A stretch of 64,000 nucleotides of DNA. Source: Palsa-883 sp963826975 (lineage in GTDB: Bacteria; Pseudomonadota; Alphaproteobacteria; Acetobacterales; Acetobacteraceae). The position numbers were made by a program, and so were the translations under genes. Shown piece by piece: positions 8,085 to 16,537 of this stretch (within the stretch, counting starts at the first letter, position 1; every line of letters begins with the position of its first letter). Under the pieces are notes generated by a model that worked only from the letters and a program-made list of their open reading frames with translations, ran no database searches and was not told the origin of the DNA. The stretch lies in the NCBI GenBank assembly GCA_963826975.1, contig CAWGZJ010000005.1, forward strand, positions 186,001 through 250,000. The letters run 5' to 3'.

Positions 8085-10979
8085 TCAGGCGGCGAGGGCG
8101 GTGGTCAGGCCTCGGCGGACTTCGGCGAGCATGCGTTCGACGGCGGTGGTGGTCGCGGTCAGGCTTTCCAGTGGGGCGGCACCCGCATCGGTCAGCGGCG
8201 GCGTTGCGTCGCCGGCGTCCGCTACCACCTCGGTCTCGCCGTTCATCGCCGCGCGGGCGTTGTTGGCGAGGTCCAGGCAGGCGTTCAGCGCCGGCATGGC
8301 CTCCTCGGCGAAGCCACCCTGCGCCAGCAGCAGCGCCATGCGCAGCTTGCGCTCCGCCCCGCCCAGCCATTCGGCGCATTTCGCCAGGCGCTGGCGGGTG
8401 ACGGCCTCGGCCGGCGGCGGCAGGCTGGGCGAGCGCACCAGGTCGCGCGCGTTCTCGCCGCCGGCGTGCAGCAGGCCGGAGGCGGTCAGCCGCTCGATCG
8501 CCTCGTGGGTGGCGCGGTCCATGACCTCGACCGCCAGACCTTCGATGGATGCGGTGCCTGGCGACGTTGCCGCCCGAGAAGCTGTGTCCGGGGAAGCACC
8601 ATCCGAGGAAGCCGTGCCGGTCACTTGAGCCAGATGCTCCCGCTCGCGCACCACGGTGGCGGCGTCGGCGTCCAGCACCGCAACGAACACCTCCTTCCCA
8701 TCGTTCCCCTTGCGCGAGGTCAGCAGCAGCAATGCGTCGCCGTGGCGGGATTGCAGATCGGCGCGCAGCCGGTCGGCTGGCGCCACCGGTTCCAGGTCCG
8801 GCGTCGCACCCGCCGGCGTAACGATCGCCGGCGCGCCGGCGTCGCCCAGCATCATCGCCATGCGTTCGACAAACGCGCTGCGGCCCGACGGCATCTTCAC
8901 CACGCTCAGGTCGCCGTCGCGGTCCAGCACGCCGTCGGCCAGCGCCTGCTTCTGCGCCAGCAGGTGCAGCATGGAGTGCTCGAGGCTATCCTCGGTGACC
9001 AGGTTGATCACGTCCACCGTGCGCATCTGGTTCTTCCGCCAGGCGCGCGCGATGCGCTGCTCCAGCCGCGCCGGGTTCCATGGCAAGTCCAGGTTGATGA
9101 TGGCGCTGGCCGCCTGCAGGTTCAGCCCCACCGCGCCGCTGTCGGTGGACAGGAACAGCCGGCAGCCCGGGTCACGCTTGAATCGCGCGATCTCCGCCCG
9201 TCGGCGCTCCTGCGGGACGGAACCGGTGTGCCAGGCGAATTCCAGGCCCATTTCCTCGGCCAGTTCGCGCACCAGGAACAGCATGCGTTCCCATTCCGAG
9301 AACAGGATGATCTTGCGGTCGGGCTCGGCCACCAGTTCGGCCAGCACCCGTTCCAGCTCTTCCAGCTTCGGGCTGATCCGGCAGTTGGGATCGAGGATGT
9401 ACGGCGTGTCGCAGACCATCCGCATGCAGGCTAGCAGCATTTGTAGCCGCTCGAATTCCTGCTTGGTCAGGGGTCGGCGTTGCGCCGCCGCGATCAGCCT
9501 GGCCGCTTGCCCATGGTAGTCCTCATAGCGCGCGCGCTGCTCGTCGTGCATGGGGACCATGAAGGTGGTGACCGTGCGGCCGGGCAGTTCCGTCTCCACG
9601 TCGCGCTTGCGCCGGCGCAGCATGACGGGCGCGAGGCGGTCCTTAAGGTCCTGAAGGTTCTTGTAGTTGGTCGGGCGGCCGCGCTCGTCCAGCTCGTAGA
9701 AATCGCGATTGAAACGAAACAGCGGGCCGAGCAGCCCGGGATCCAGGAATTGAACGATCGAGTAGACCTCGTCGATGCGGTTCTCCAACGGTGTGCCGGT
9801 CAGCACGAAGGCGTAGGGCGCGGCAAGCGACTTCACCGCGCGCGCGGTCTTGGTCTGCCAGTTCTTGATGCGCTGCGCCTCGTCCAGGATGACGATGTCG
9901 GGCTTGACGCGCTGGTTGATGTCGGCGGCGTCGGCGACGACCTGCTCGTAGTTGACCACGGTGAAGAAGGCCGGGTGATCATACTGGAACAGCCGCGCGG
10001 CGCGGCTGCCGTTGACCAGTTTCGTTTCGGCACCGCTGAACCGCGCGATCTGCTCTTCCCACTCGCCTTTCAGGGACGCCGGGCACACCACCAACACGCG
10101 CGCGACGCCGCGCAGCTTGCGCAGCAGTTCGGCGGCGGCGATCGCCTGGATGGTCTTGCCGAGGCCCATGTCGTCGGCCAGCAGCGCACGCTCGCCGAAC
10201 GCAAGGTGCAGCATGCCCTCGCGCTGGTAGGGCAGCAGGGGATGGCGCAGCAGGTCGAACGTTTCGCGGCCGGCTTCCACGTCGGCAACGAAACGGTCGC
10301 GGGCTTCGGCACGGGCGGCGCGGCGGTTGGCGTCGGCGATCCAGGGGGCGAGCGAGCGGGAGATGCGGATGTGCGCCTGGGTGGCTGGTTCGGCTTCCGC
10401 AACGGCCGCGATGGCCGCTTCCAGTGTGGCGGGCGAGGCGTCGCTCAGCGTGCCGTCCGTGGCGACGAAGGGTGCCAGCAAGGTTTGCGCAGGTTCCGCC
10501 TGCGTTGCCGGCCACAGCAGGCGCGGCGTCGTGTCGCCGTCGCGCGGGACGAACAGCTCGACCCGGGGGTTGCCCTGGCGCGCGGCGGCGGTGAAGGCAC
10601 GCTTGCCGCGGCGGCGCAGCGCGGCGAGCACGCCCTCGATATGCTTGCAGGTGCCGAGGCCGTTGACGCGGTTATCCGCGCAGCCGCACGAATTCAGCCG
10701 CTCGGTCAGGCTGCGGAGTTCGACCTCGTAGCTGCCGCCGGACGCGGAGCGGACACGGAATGTGCCGAAATAGGGGTGCGCGGGTTCGAGTGCCTCGACG
10801 CCCGTGATCTCGGTCTGGCCGCGCCAGCGCCGGCGCTCGATCTCGTCCTCGTCGTTGGAGAGCCAGCCTTGGAGTGGAGGCGCGCGGTCGAGAACGCGTC
10901 GGGCACGGGTTTGGCCCTTGCGGCGGCGCGGTGCGCGGTCGGATGTGGGGGTGTGTTGGCTCGGGGAAGTTGTGCCCAA
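8085..10979 (-). CDS. SWIM zinc-finger SNF2-family DEAD/DEAH helicase
   Basis: Swi2/Snf2 ATPase that moves along or remodels protein-bound DNA. An N-terminal SWIM zinc finger (CGCADN...GTCKH, about residues 95-115 from this start) precedes the ATPase core: Walker A in DDMGLGKTIQAI near 270, Walker B VILDEAQRIKN near 365, TGTPLENR, and the motif-VI region EQRIARAWRKNQ. The alanine-rich C-terminus is low in complexity. The start is uncertain. The frame is open to an ATG at 11165, but that lies inside a methyltransferase relic read in another frame. The TTG at 10979 has GAGG five bases before it and a plausible N-terminus; a GTG at 11051 is also possible. The gene lies among defence genes but may simply be a housekeeping helicase. 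Confidence 0.85.
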   Translation of the reverse strand: MGTTSPSQHTPTSDRAPRRRKGQTRARRVLDRAPPLQGWLSNDEDEIERRRWRGQTEITGVEALEPAHPYFGTFRVRSASGGSYEVELRSLTERLNSCGCADNRVNGLGTCKHIEGVLAALRRRGKRAFTAAARQGNPRVELFVPRDGDTTPRLLWPATQAEPAQTLLAPFVATDGTLSDASPATLEAAIAAVAEAEPATQAHIRISRSLAPWIADANRRAARAEARDRFVADVEAGRETFDLLRHPLLPYQREGMLHLAFGERALLADDMGLGKTIQAIAAAELLRKLRGVARVLVVCPASLKGEWEEQIARFSGAETKLVNGSRAARLFQYDHPAFFTVVNYEQVVADAADINQRVKPDIVILDEAQRIKNWQTKTARAVKSLAAPYAFVLTGTPLENRIDEVYSIVQFLDPGLLGPLFRFNRDFYELDERGRPTNYKNLQDLKDRLAPVMLRRRKRDVETELPGRTVTTFMVPMHDEQRARYEDYHGQAARLIAAAQRRPLTKQEFERLQMLLACMRMVCDTPYILDPNCRISPKLEELERVLAELVAEPDRKIILFSEWERMLFLVRELAEEMGLEFAWHTGSVPQERRRAEIARFKRDPGCRLFLSTDSGAVGLNLQAASAIINLDLPWNPARLEQRIARAWRKNQMRTVDVINLVTEDSLEHSMLHLLAQKQALADGVLDRDGDLSVVKMPSGRSAFVERMAMMLGDAGAPAIVTPAGATPDLEPVAPADRLRADLQSRHGDALLLLTSRKGNDGKEVFVAVLDADAATVVREREHLAQVTGTASSDGASPDTASRAATSPGTASIEGLAVEVMDRATHEAIERLTASGLLHAGGENARDLVRSPSLPPPAEAVTRQRLAKCAEWLGGAERKLRMALLLAQGGFAEEAMPALNACLDLANNARAAMNGETEVVADAGDATPPLTDAGAAPLESLTATTTAVERMLAEVRRGLTTALAA

Positions 10980-11097
10980 GGTGGCCTCGCTGTTTGAATG
11001 GGGCGACTTGGCGGCTCCCGCCCATTGTGCGGGGTGTGGGGCAGGTGCCACAAGATATCGGATGTGAGGGGAGGCCGGATATCCGCGCGGCCGGGGA

Positions 11098-11206
11098 CCC
11101 CCAAAGCTCGGGCCTCGGCGTCGTAGCGGGTGTAGGAGGCGCCAAACCGGGCGGTGAGGAAGCATTCCTCGTCGGCGATGTTGCGCAACAGCGCCCGGAA
11201 TGTCGC
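11098..11206 (-). pseudogene. Relic of an isoprenylcysteine-methyltransferase-like gene
   Basis: On the minus strand the segment reads FRALLRNIADEECFLTARF, then GASYTRYDAEARAL. This matches the C-terminus of the intact protein encoded at 13419-13994 (AFLRKIAIEERFLTAQF, then GDAYARYRAEVPAL). The rest of the gene is absent and no start is present. It is therefore a 3' fragment of a paralogue, or of a duplicated copy, left upstream of the SNF2 gene. Confidence 0.65.
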
Positions 11207-11491
11207 CTACCGACCCAGTGCGGCCACTCGCTTGATTTAGGTTGGCCCTTCCTGACCGGGGAAGTTGTGCGGCGCGATCCTCCCAAGATGTGCGCCGAAG
11301 ATCGCGAGTTCCCTACCGTAGTCTCTGGTCACGTCGAGCCGGGGTGGTAACCTGTGCGGCCAGGACAAGCCGCCACGACCAACGCGCAGGCGCTTCGGCA
11401 GCCGGCGCCGCAAATGTGCTAAGGTCGACCGGATTTTGCCGGTTGGGCGGGAGCGTTCCAATGATGCTGCAGGGCCAGTGGGGGACCGATC

Positions 11492-12655
11492 GTGTTGGTT
11501 GAACAACTGAAGCTATCGAACCTTCTGAGTTTTGGAACGAACCCTGATCCGCTCGTGCTGGGCGCGCTCAACGTCGTAATAGGCCCGAATGGATCGGGCA
11601 AATCCAATCTGCTGGAGGCGATTGATCTGCTCCGGAGTGCTCCCGACCAACTCGCCAAACCGATCCGTGAAGGTGGCGGTATCCGCGACTGGCTATGGAA
11701 GGGGGAGAAGGGAACACCGACCGCATGCATCGACGCGATCCTGGCTAATCCAAAGGGACCCACCAGTCTTCGCTACGTTATCTCATTCACCGAACTGGCT
11801 CAGCGTTTTGAAATCGTGGACGAGCGCATTGAAAACGACAAGCCGGATGCTGGTCATGCACAACCTTACTTCTATTACCAATTCCAAAACGGCCGTCCCG
11901 TCCTGAACGTGCGGGGAGACAAACGCAGACTGCAAGGCGAGGATATCGACGTCGAGCGTTCTATTCTCACTCAACGTCGCGATCCAGACCAATATCCCGA
12001 GATCACCTTTCTTGCGGAGACGTTGCCGAAAATCCGTTTGTACCGCGAATGGAGCTTCGGCCGCTATACCGTTCCACGGCTACCGCAAAAGGCTGATCTT
12101 CCCAACGACGTGTTAGAGCCCGATGCCAGCAACCTTGGTCTGGTACTCAATCGTCTGCGTCGTGACCCAGCAGTCAAGGCGCGGTTGCTCGAGGCGCTCA
12201 AAGCTCTTTACGATGGCATCGACGATTATGATGTCCAGATTGAGAGTGGTACCGTTCAGGTCTTTTTTTACGAAGGCAGAATAACTATCCCGGCGACACG
12301 TCTGTCGGATGGCACACTGCGCTACCTTTGCTTGCTGGCAATCCTCTGCCACCCCAATCCGCCGCCTTTGGTGTGTATCGAAGAGCCAGAGCTGGGGTTG
12401 CACCCGGACATCCTTCCCGCGCTCGCCGGCTTGCTACGAGAGGCCTCGGAACGTTGTCAGCTCATCGTCACCACGCATTCGGATGTCCTTGTAGACGCCA
12501 TGACGGACACACCGGATGCCGTGCTCGTTTGCGAGAAGCAAGACGGCGCGACGAATCTTCGTCGACTATCGGCGACCGATCTTCAACCCTGGTTGGAACG
12601 CTATCGCCTGGGTGAACTGTGGACGCGAGGCGATATCGGCGGAACGCGATGGTAG
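11492..12655 (+). CDS. AAA family ATPase (SMC/RecF/OLD-like, AAA_15/AAA_21)
   Basis: A 387-residue ABC/SMC-like ATPase. The Walker A VIGPNGSGKSN lies near 30-38 and LSFG precedes it as in RecF-like ATPases. A signature-like LSDGTLRYLCLLAIL is followed by Walker B VCIEEPELGLHP and the histidine switch TTHSDVLVD. There is no coiled-coil insert and no fused TOPRIM nuclease; instead the next gene, overlapping by seven bases, supplies a DUF4276 protein. Such ATPase/effector pairs act in phage defence (the PARIS and OLD/Gabija families are comparable), but this exact pair is not functionally defined to my knowledge. The start is GTG. Confidence 0.88.
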   Translation: MLVEQLKLSNLLSFGTNPDPLVLGALNVVIGPNGSGKSNLLEAIDLLRSAPDQLAKPIREGGGIRDWLWKGEKGTPTACIDAILANPKGPTSLRYVISFTELAQRFEIVDERIENDKPDAGHAQPYFYYQFQNGRPVLNVRGDKRRLQGEDIDVERSILTQRRDPDQYPEITFLAETLPKIRLYREWSFGRYTVPRLPQKADLPNDVLEPDASNLGLVLNRLRRDPAVKARLLEALKALYDGIDDYDVQIESGTVQVFFYEGRITIPATRLSDGTLRYLCLLAILCHPNPPPLVCIEEPELGLHPDILPALAGLLREASERCQLIVTTHSDVLVDAMTDTPDAVLVCEKQDGATNLRRLSATDLQPWLERYRLGELWTRGDIGGTRW

Positions 12656-13263
12656 ATATGCTTCTTTATGTCGAAGGCGGTGGTGATGCCAAGCTACTGC
12701 GAACCGCGTGCCGCAAGGGATTTTCGGAGTTTCTTCGTAAGGCTGGGCTGAGAGGCCACATGCCACGCATTGTGGCGTGTGGGGGACGCAGGCAAGCCTA
12801 CGACGATTTCTGTACTGCACTGAACCAGGGAAAGCATGCTGCTATGCTGCTGGTCGATAGCGAAGATCCAGTTACTGTTGAATTGCCCTGGACGCATCTC
12901 CTGCAACGGTCCGCCGATGAGTGGCCGACACCATCGGATTCCGCGGATGAGGACTGCCACCTTATGGTTCAGTGCATGGAAACCTGGTTTCTGGCTGACC
13001 GAGATGCCCTCAAGACATTCTTTGGCCAGGGCTATAACGCAGCTGCACTGCCTGCTGCGGAGAACCCCATCGAGTTTGTGTCAAGGCAGTCGGTGTCTCA
13101 AGCGCTGGCCGAGGCGACCAGGCACTGCAAGACCAAGGCACCCTACAAGAAAGGCGAACATTCGTTCGACCTGCTGGCGCGCATTGATCCGGGCAAAGTG
13201 GCGGCTGCCTCAAAATGGGCCGTCCGCTTAGTGACTACCATCAAGATCAAGATGGGCTGCTGA
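12649..13263 (+). CDS. DUF4276 family protein, ATPase partner
   Basis: A 204-residue protein with the DUF4276 hallmarks in order: LLYVEGGGDAK near the N-terminus (a TOPRIM-like Glu motif), MPRIVACGGRRQAYD, MLLVDSEDPV (acidic DSxD-like motif), HLMVQCMETWFLAD, and KGEHSFDLLARIDP at the C-terminus. The acidic E...DxE arrangement suggests a TOPRIM-like metal-dependent nuclease or a relative of one. The ATG at 12649 overlaps the ATPase stop, so the two are translationally coupled. It is probably the effector controlled by the ATPase; this is an inference from architecture. Confidence 0.85.
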   Translation: MVDMLLYVEGGGDAKLLRTACRKGFSEFLRKAGLRGHMPRIVACGGRRQAYDDFCTALNQGKHAAMLLVDSEDPVTVELPWTHLLQRSADEWPTPSDSADEDCHLMVQCMETWFLADRDALKTFFGQGYNAAALPAAENPIEFVSRQSVSQALAEATRHCKTKAPYKKGEHSFDLLARIDPGKVAAASKWAVRLVTTIKIKMGC

Positions 13264-13418
13264 GATCCTGCCGCCCGCTCCCGACCCTCCGCAGATGTTC
13301 AAACCGAGAGACCAGCCGCGGCTTCCGTGCTTCCTCGCTGCTCCTCCACGTTAGATTGTCGCTTGCTTTCATGCGGACAGTCGAGCGTCTGGGTCGGCCT
13401 GACCTGACGCGCGAACCT

Positions 13419-13994
13419 CTACCCACGCGGCCACGGTACCAGCGCGGGAACCTCGGCACGATACCGTGCGTAGGCGTCGCCGAACTGGGCGGTGAGGAAG
13501 CGCTCCTCGATGGCGATCTTGCGCAGGAACGCCAGCGTGATCAGTGCGAGCGCGACGAAGCCGCGCCACTCGGCCTCGGCGATGGCGCTGCCCAGGATGG
13601 CGAGCAGGATGCCGGTGTAGATCGGGTGACGCGCAAGCTGGTATGGGCCGGTGCGCGTCAGGCTGTGGTCCTGCTTCAGGGTCACCGTGCCGCTCCAGTT
13701 GCCGGCCAGGTGCACGCGCGCCCAGACGGCGAAGCCGAGCCCGAGGGCGACCAGCGCGGCGCCGGACCAGAAGCTCCAGACGGTCTGGGGGTAGACGAGC
13801 ATCGCTAGCCACGGGCCGGCGAAGCGGCGGGAGGTCAGCAGCGCGGCACCGAGGCCGAGAGGGATCAGGTGCGACAGGCGCGAGCCGATGGTCTCGGCGC
13901 GGAGGGTCCGCTTGGTGCGGAACGCGGAAATTATCCAGCCGGCTAGCCAGAGCTGCCAGAGGGTCGGGATCAGGGCGTGGTAGATGGTTTGCAT
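13419..13994 (-). CDS. Isoprenylcysteine carboxyl methyltransferase (ICMT)-like membrane protein
   Basis: A 191-residue membrane protein with four to five hydrophobic helices. The C-terminal part has the phospholipid/ICMT methyltransferase pattern: LTRTGPYQLARHPIYTGIL followed by KIAIEERFLTAQFGDAYARY. These residues bind S-adenosylmethionine and the substrate head group. The start is placed at the ATG ending at 13994 (MQTIYHALIPTLW); the frame stays open further upstream but that part is not protein-like. The substrate is unknown. A fragment of a related gene lies at 11098-11206. Confidence 0.8.
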   Translation of the reverse strand: MQTIYHALIPTLWQLWLAGWIISAFRTKRTLRAETIGSRLSHLIPLGLGAALLTSRRFAGPWLAMLVYPQTVWSFWSGAALVALGLGFAVWARVHLAGNWSGTVTLKQDHSLTRTGPYQLARHPIYTGILLAILGSAIAEAEWRGFVALALITLAFLRKIAIEERFLTAQFGDAYARYRAEVPALVPWPRG

Positions 13995-14153
13995 GGCGGT
14001 AGCGTAGACGGGTTCGATCGCGGGAGGGAACGATGGGAAACTCGGCTTGGCCGATGACTGAATATCATCCCACTGCGCGGGCAGCGAACGACGGCGGTGG
14101 AAGGCGGTTGACGCCGGCGTTCCGGGGGCGAGGTTGTTGCGCATTCGTGGCAG

Positions 14154-14210
14154 GACCCTCACCCTCGTCGCTTCGCGCCTCGACCTCTCCCGCAAGTGCG
14201 GGAGAGGTGA
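14154..14210. repeat. CTCTCCCGC hairpin repeat, copy 1
   Basis: A 57-bp element: GACCCTCACCCTCGTCGCTT, a CGCGCCTCGAC linker, then the hairpin CCTCTCCCGC-aagt-GCGGGAGAGG. Near-identical copies occur at 35885-35941 and 58965-59022, a diverged one at 8028-8077. It lies between pqiC and the ICMT-like gene. Confidence 0.85.
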
Positions 14211-14258
14211 AGAAGGGGCGATCCGCGGCCGTTATTGTTACGCTCGTGCGGTGTCGCG

Positions 14259-14825
14259 CTATCCACGCAGCATATCCGCAATCGTGTCGGCCAGCTGTGC
14301 GATCGCCCGGCTCATTGCCTCGACCAGTCCCGCGGTGCCCGGCGTCGTTGGCGGCACGGACAGGTGGATGTCACGCGTTGCGGGAGCGCGCCCAGTCACC
14401 TCGACCTGCGCGATCAGCACGACCGCGCCGGTCGCATCGGCGTCCAGCCGCTGGATGTTGATCGCCACCGTGGCAGCCGCACTGATGGTGATCGCGCCGC
14501 TCTCGGCGAACACCGTGCTGCCGGGCAGGCGCTGCGTCAGCTCCTGCACCAGCACGCGGCTCAACATGTTGCCGAGCGGCTCGCCCCACCACTCGTTGCT
14601 CAGCACGTCGAGGCGATATCCCTCCGACGAGCGAACGATCTGCGAACGATCCAGATAGCGCGCCAGGCCGATCTCGCGCAGTTCTACGGTGCGCGGCGCG
14701 GCCGGTTGGGACGCGCCCGGCGTGTCGGCACCCTGTTGCGGCGCCAGAACGTAGAGCGTCGGGTTGGGAGACGTGCAGCCGGCTGGTGCGGCGGCGAGCA
14801 GCAACAGCAGGCGGCGACGCAGCAT
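14259..14825 (-). CDS. pqiC: PqiC-like ABC-transport auxiliary lipoprotein
   Basis: A 188-residue outer-membrane lipoprotein. The signal LLLLLAAAPAGC ends in a lipobox cysteine. The mature part has the YVLAP opening of the PqiC/DUF330 fold and the segments RYLDRSQIVRSSEGYRL and WWGEPLGNMLSRVLVQEL. PqiC anchors the periplasm-spanning MCE tube of PqiB to the outer membrane. It lies five bases downstream of pqiB in the pqiABC operon. Confidence 0.85.
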   Translation of the reverse strand: MLRRRLLLLLAAAPAGCTSPNPTLYVLAPQQGADTPGASQPAAPRTVELREIGLARYLDRSQIVRSSEGYRLDVLSNEWWGEPLGNMLSRVLVQELTQRLPGSTVFAESGAITISAAATVAINIQRLDADATGAVVLIAQVEVTGRAPATRDIHLSVPPTTPGTAGLVEAMSRAIAQLADTIADMLRG

Positions 14826-14830
14826 GGCGG

Positions 14831-16537
14831 CTACTCCGGTCCCTGGTCGGTGCGGCCGCGGATCAATGCCTCGGGATGGCGCGACAGCAGGTCGGCCAGC
14901 ACACGGACCGATCGCGCGGTGTCGGTAAGTTGCAGCATCAGGCGATCAAGGTCGCGGTTGAATCCGGAATTGCCGCCGTAGCCGCTGTCCACCGAGCCAA
15001 GCAGCTTGTTGAGCCGCTGCACCGCCTCGTCCAGCCCCTGCGCCAGCTTCGGCAGCTTCTGCAGTACCGGCTCGACCCCGGCGTCGGTATGGCGCACCAG
15101 GTTCTGCAAATCGGCCAGCGTCTCCTGCAGCGCGACCACCGCTGCGTGCAACTGCTGGTCGTTGACCAGCTTGTTCGCGCCGCTGAGTGTCTCGTTCAGG
15201 TTCTGGCCGATCTGTTCGAGCGGCAGGTTGTTGAGCTTGGCCAGGATCGCGCTGGCGGATTGCGCCAGATCGCTCAGTCCGCCGGTATCCGTCGTCGGCA
15301 GCACGAACAGCTTGCCGTCCGTGCTGAGATCGGCCGCCGGAGCGCCCGGCTGGATGCCCAGCGCGACCTCCTTCTGGCCGGTCAGCAGATTGCTGGTGCC
15401 GAGACTTGCGCGCAGGCCGCGATGCACCAGAACGCGCAGCGTGCTGATCAGATCGCTGCCGCCCGGAAGCTGCAACTGGCTGATCCGTTGTGGTTCGATA
15501 TCGAACCGCACCGCCACCACCACGCGGTCCGCCGCCTTGTCGTACCACAGGTCCACGCTGCTGACCTCGCCGATCTGCAGGCCGCGCAAGGTTACCATCG
15601 CACCCGGCGTCAGGCCGGCGGCGGAGCCGGTGAAGTAGGCGATGAACTCGATACGCTCAGTGAACTTCGCATGCTCGGCGTCGTCGCGGTCGGCGTACAA
15701 CCGGAAGTCGTGGTTCGCGACGCTGACCGGTGTCTGGGCAGCTTCCGGGCCTGTATCGAACGCGACGCCGCCCAGTATCAGGGCGCGCAACGATTCAAGC
15801 TGGAGCTGCACGCCCTTCGGGCCGAGCTCCACCGTGGCGCCGGAGGCGTTCCAGAAGCGCGAGCCGTCATGCACGTAGCGATCGAAGGGGGCGCGGACGA
15901 AGGCGTGGATGGTGACGCTGTCGGCCATGTTGGCGATGTCCCAGCCCAGTACCTGGCCGACCGTCAGGTCGCGGTAGAACACCGGCGAGCCAAGGCTGAC
16001 CGAGCCGATGCGCGCCGCGTGCAGCAGGAAGGTGGTGCCGGGCACGTCGGACAGCAGCACCGGCGGGTCCTCCAGCCCGAGGAACTCGCGCTGCGGGGCA
16101 CCGTTCGGCGTGCCGGGCAGCAGCTCGATATAGGCGCCGGACAGCAGCGTCTCGAGCCCGGAGATCGATCCGGCGAAGAAACGTGGTTTGACCACCCAGA
16201 ACTTCGCCGTCTCGGTCAGCAGCGGTTCCGCCGAACGGTTCATTCGGATGGTCACGTTTACCTTTTGCAGGTCTTTGCTAAGGGCCACGGTCTGCACCAG
16301 CCCCATGTCGACATCCTTGTGGCGGACGTGGGTCTGGCCCGCCACCAGGCCCTCGGCGGTCTCGAACGTCACGGTGATCAGCGGACCGCGACGGGTCAGC
16401 GTGTCCCAGGCGATCCACAGGCCGATCAGCGCGGTGACCACCGGGATCGCCCAGATCCAGGAGATGTGCCGCCCGCGCGGATGGACGGCCGCCACGGGAT
16501 GCGGTGGCGGCGGATCGCCGATCGGCGAGTCACTCAT
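14831..16537 (-). CDS. pqiB: PqiB family MCE-domain lipid transport protein
   Basis: A 568-residue inner-membrane anchored protein with one N-terminal helix (ISWIWAIPVVTALIGLWIAW) and three MCE/MlaD domains. Each opens with a VTFETAEGLVAGQT- or MVTLRGLQIGEVSSV-type strand. A long C-terminal helical region (about 410-560) forms the needle. The protein makes a hydrophobic channel for lipids between the membranes. The ATG at 16537 overlaps the pqiA stop (ATGA), which decides the start. Confidence 0.93.
   Translation of the reverse strand: MSDSPIGDPPPPHPVAAVHPRGRHISWIWAIPVVTALIGLWIAWDTLTRRGPLITVTFETAEGLVAGQTHVRHKDVDMGLVQTVALSKDLQKVNVTIRMNRSAEPLLTETAKFWVVKPRFFAGSISGLETLLSGAYIELLPGTPNGAPQREFLGLEDPPVLLSDVPGTTFLLHAARIGSVSLGSPVFYRDLTVGQVLGWDIANMADSVTIHAFVRAPFDRYVHDGSRFWNASGATVELGPKGVQLQLESLRALILGGVAFDTGPEAAQTPVSVANHDFRLYADRDDAEHAKFTERIEFIAYFTGSAAGLTPGAMVTLRGLQIGEVSSVDLWYDKAADRVVVAVRFDIEPQRISQLQLPGGSDLISTLRVLVHRGLRASLGTSNLLTGQKEVALGIQPGAPAADLSTDGKLFVLPTTDTGGLSDLAQSASAILAKLNNLPLEQIGQNLNETLSGANKLVNDQQLHAAVVALQETLADLQNLVRHTDAGVEPVLQKLPKLAQGLDEAVQRLNKLLGSVDSGYGGNSGFNRDLDRLMLQLTDTARSVRVLADLLSRHPEALIRGRTDQGPE

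Noticed and set aside
10980..11165. N-terminal extension of the SNF2 helicase up to ATG 11165
   Set aside because: This part overlaps the methyltransferase relic in another frame and its translation (rich in Pro, Arg and His) does not look like protein.
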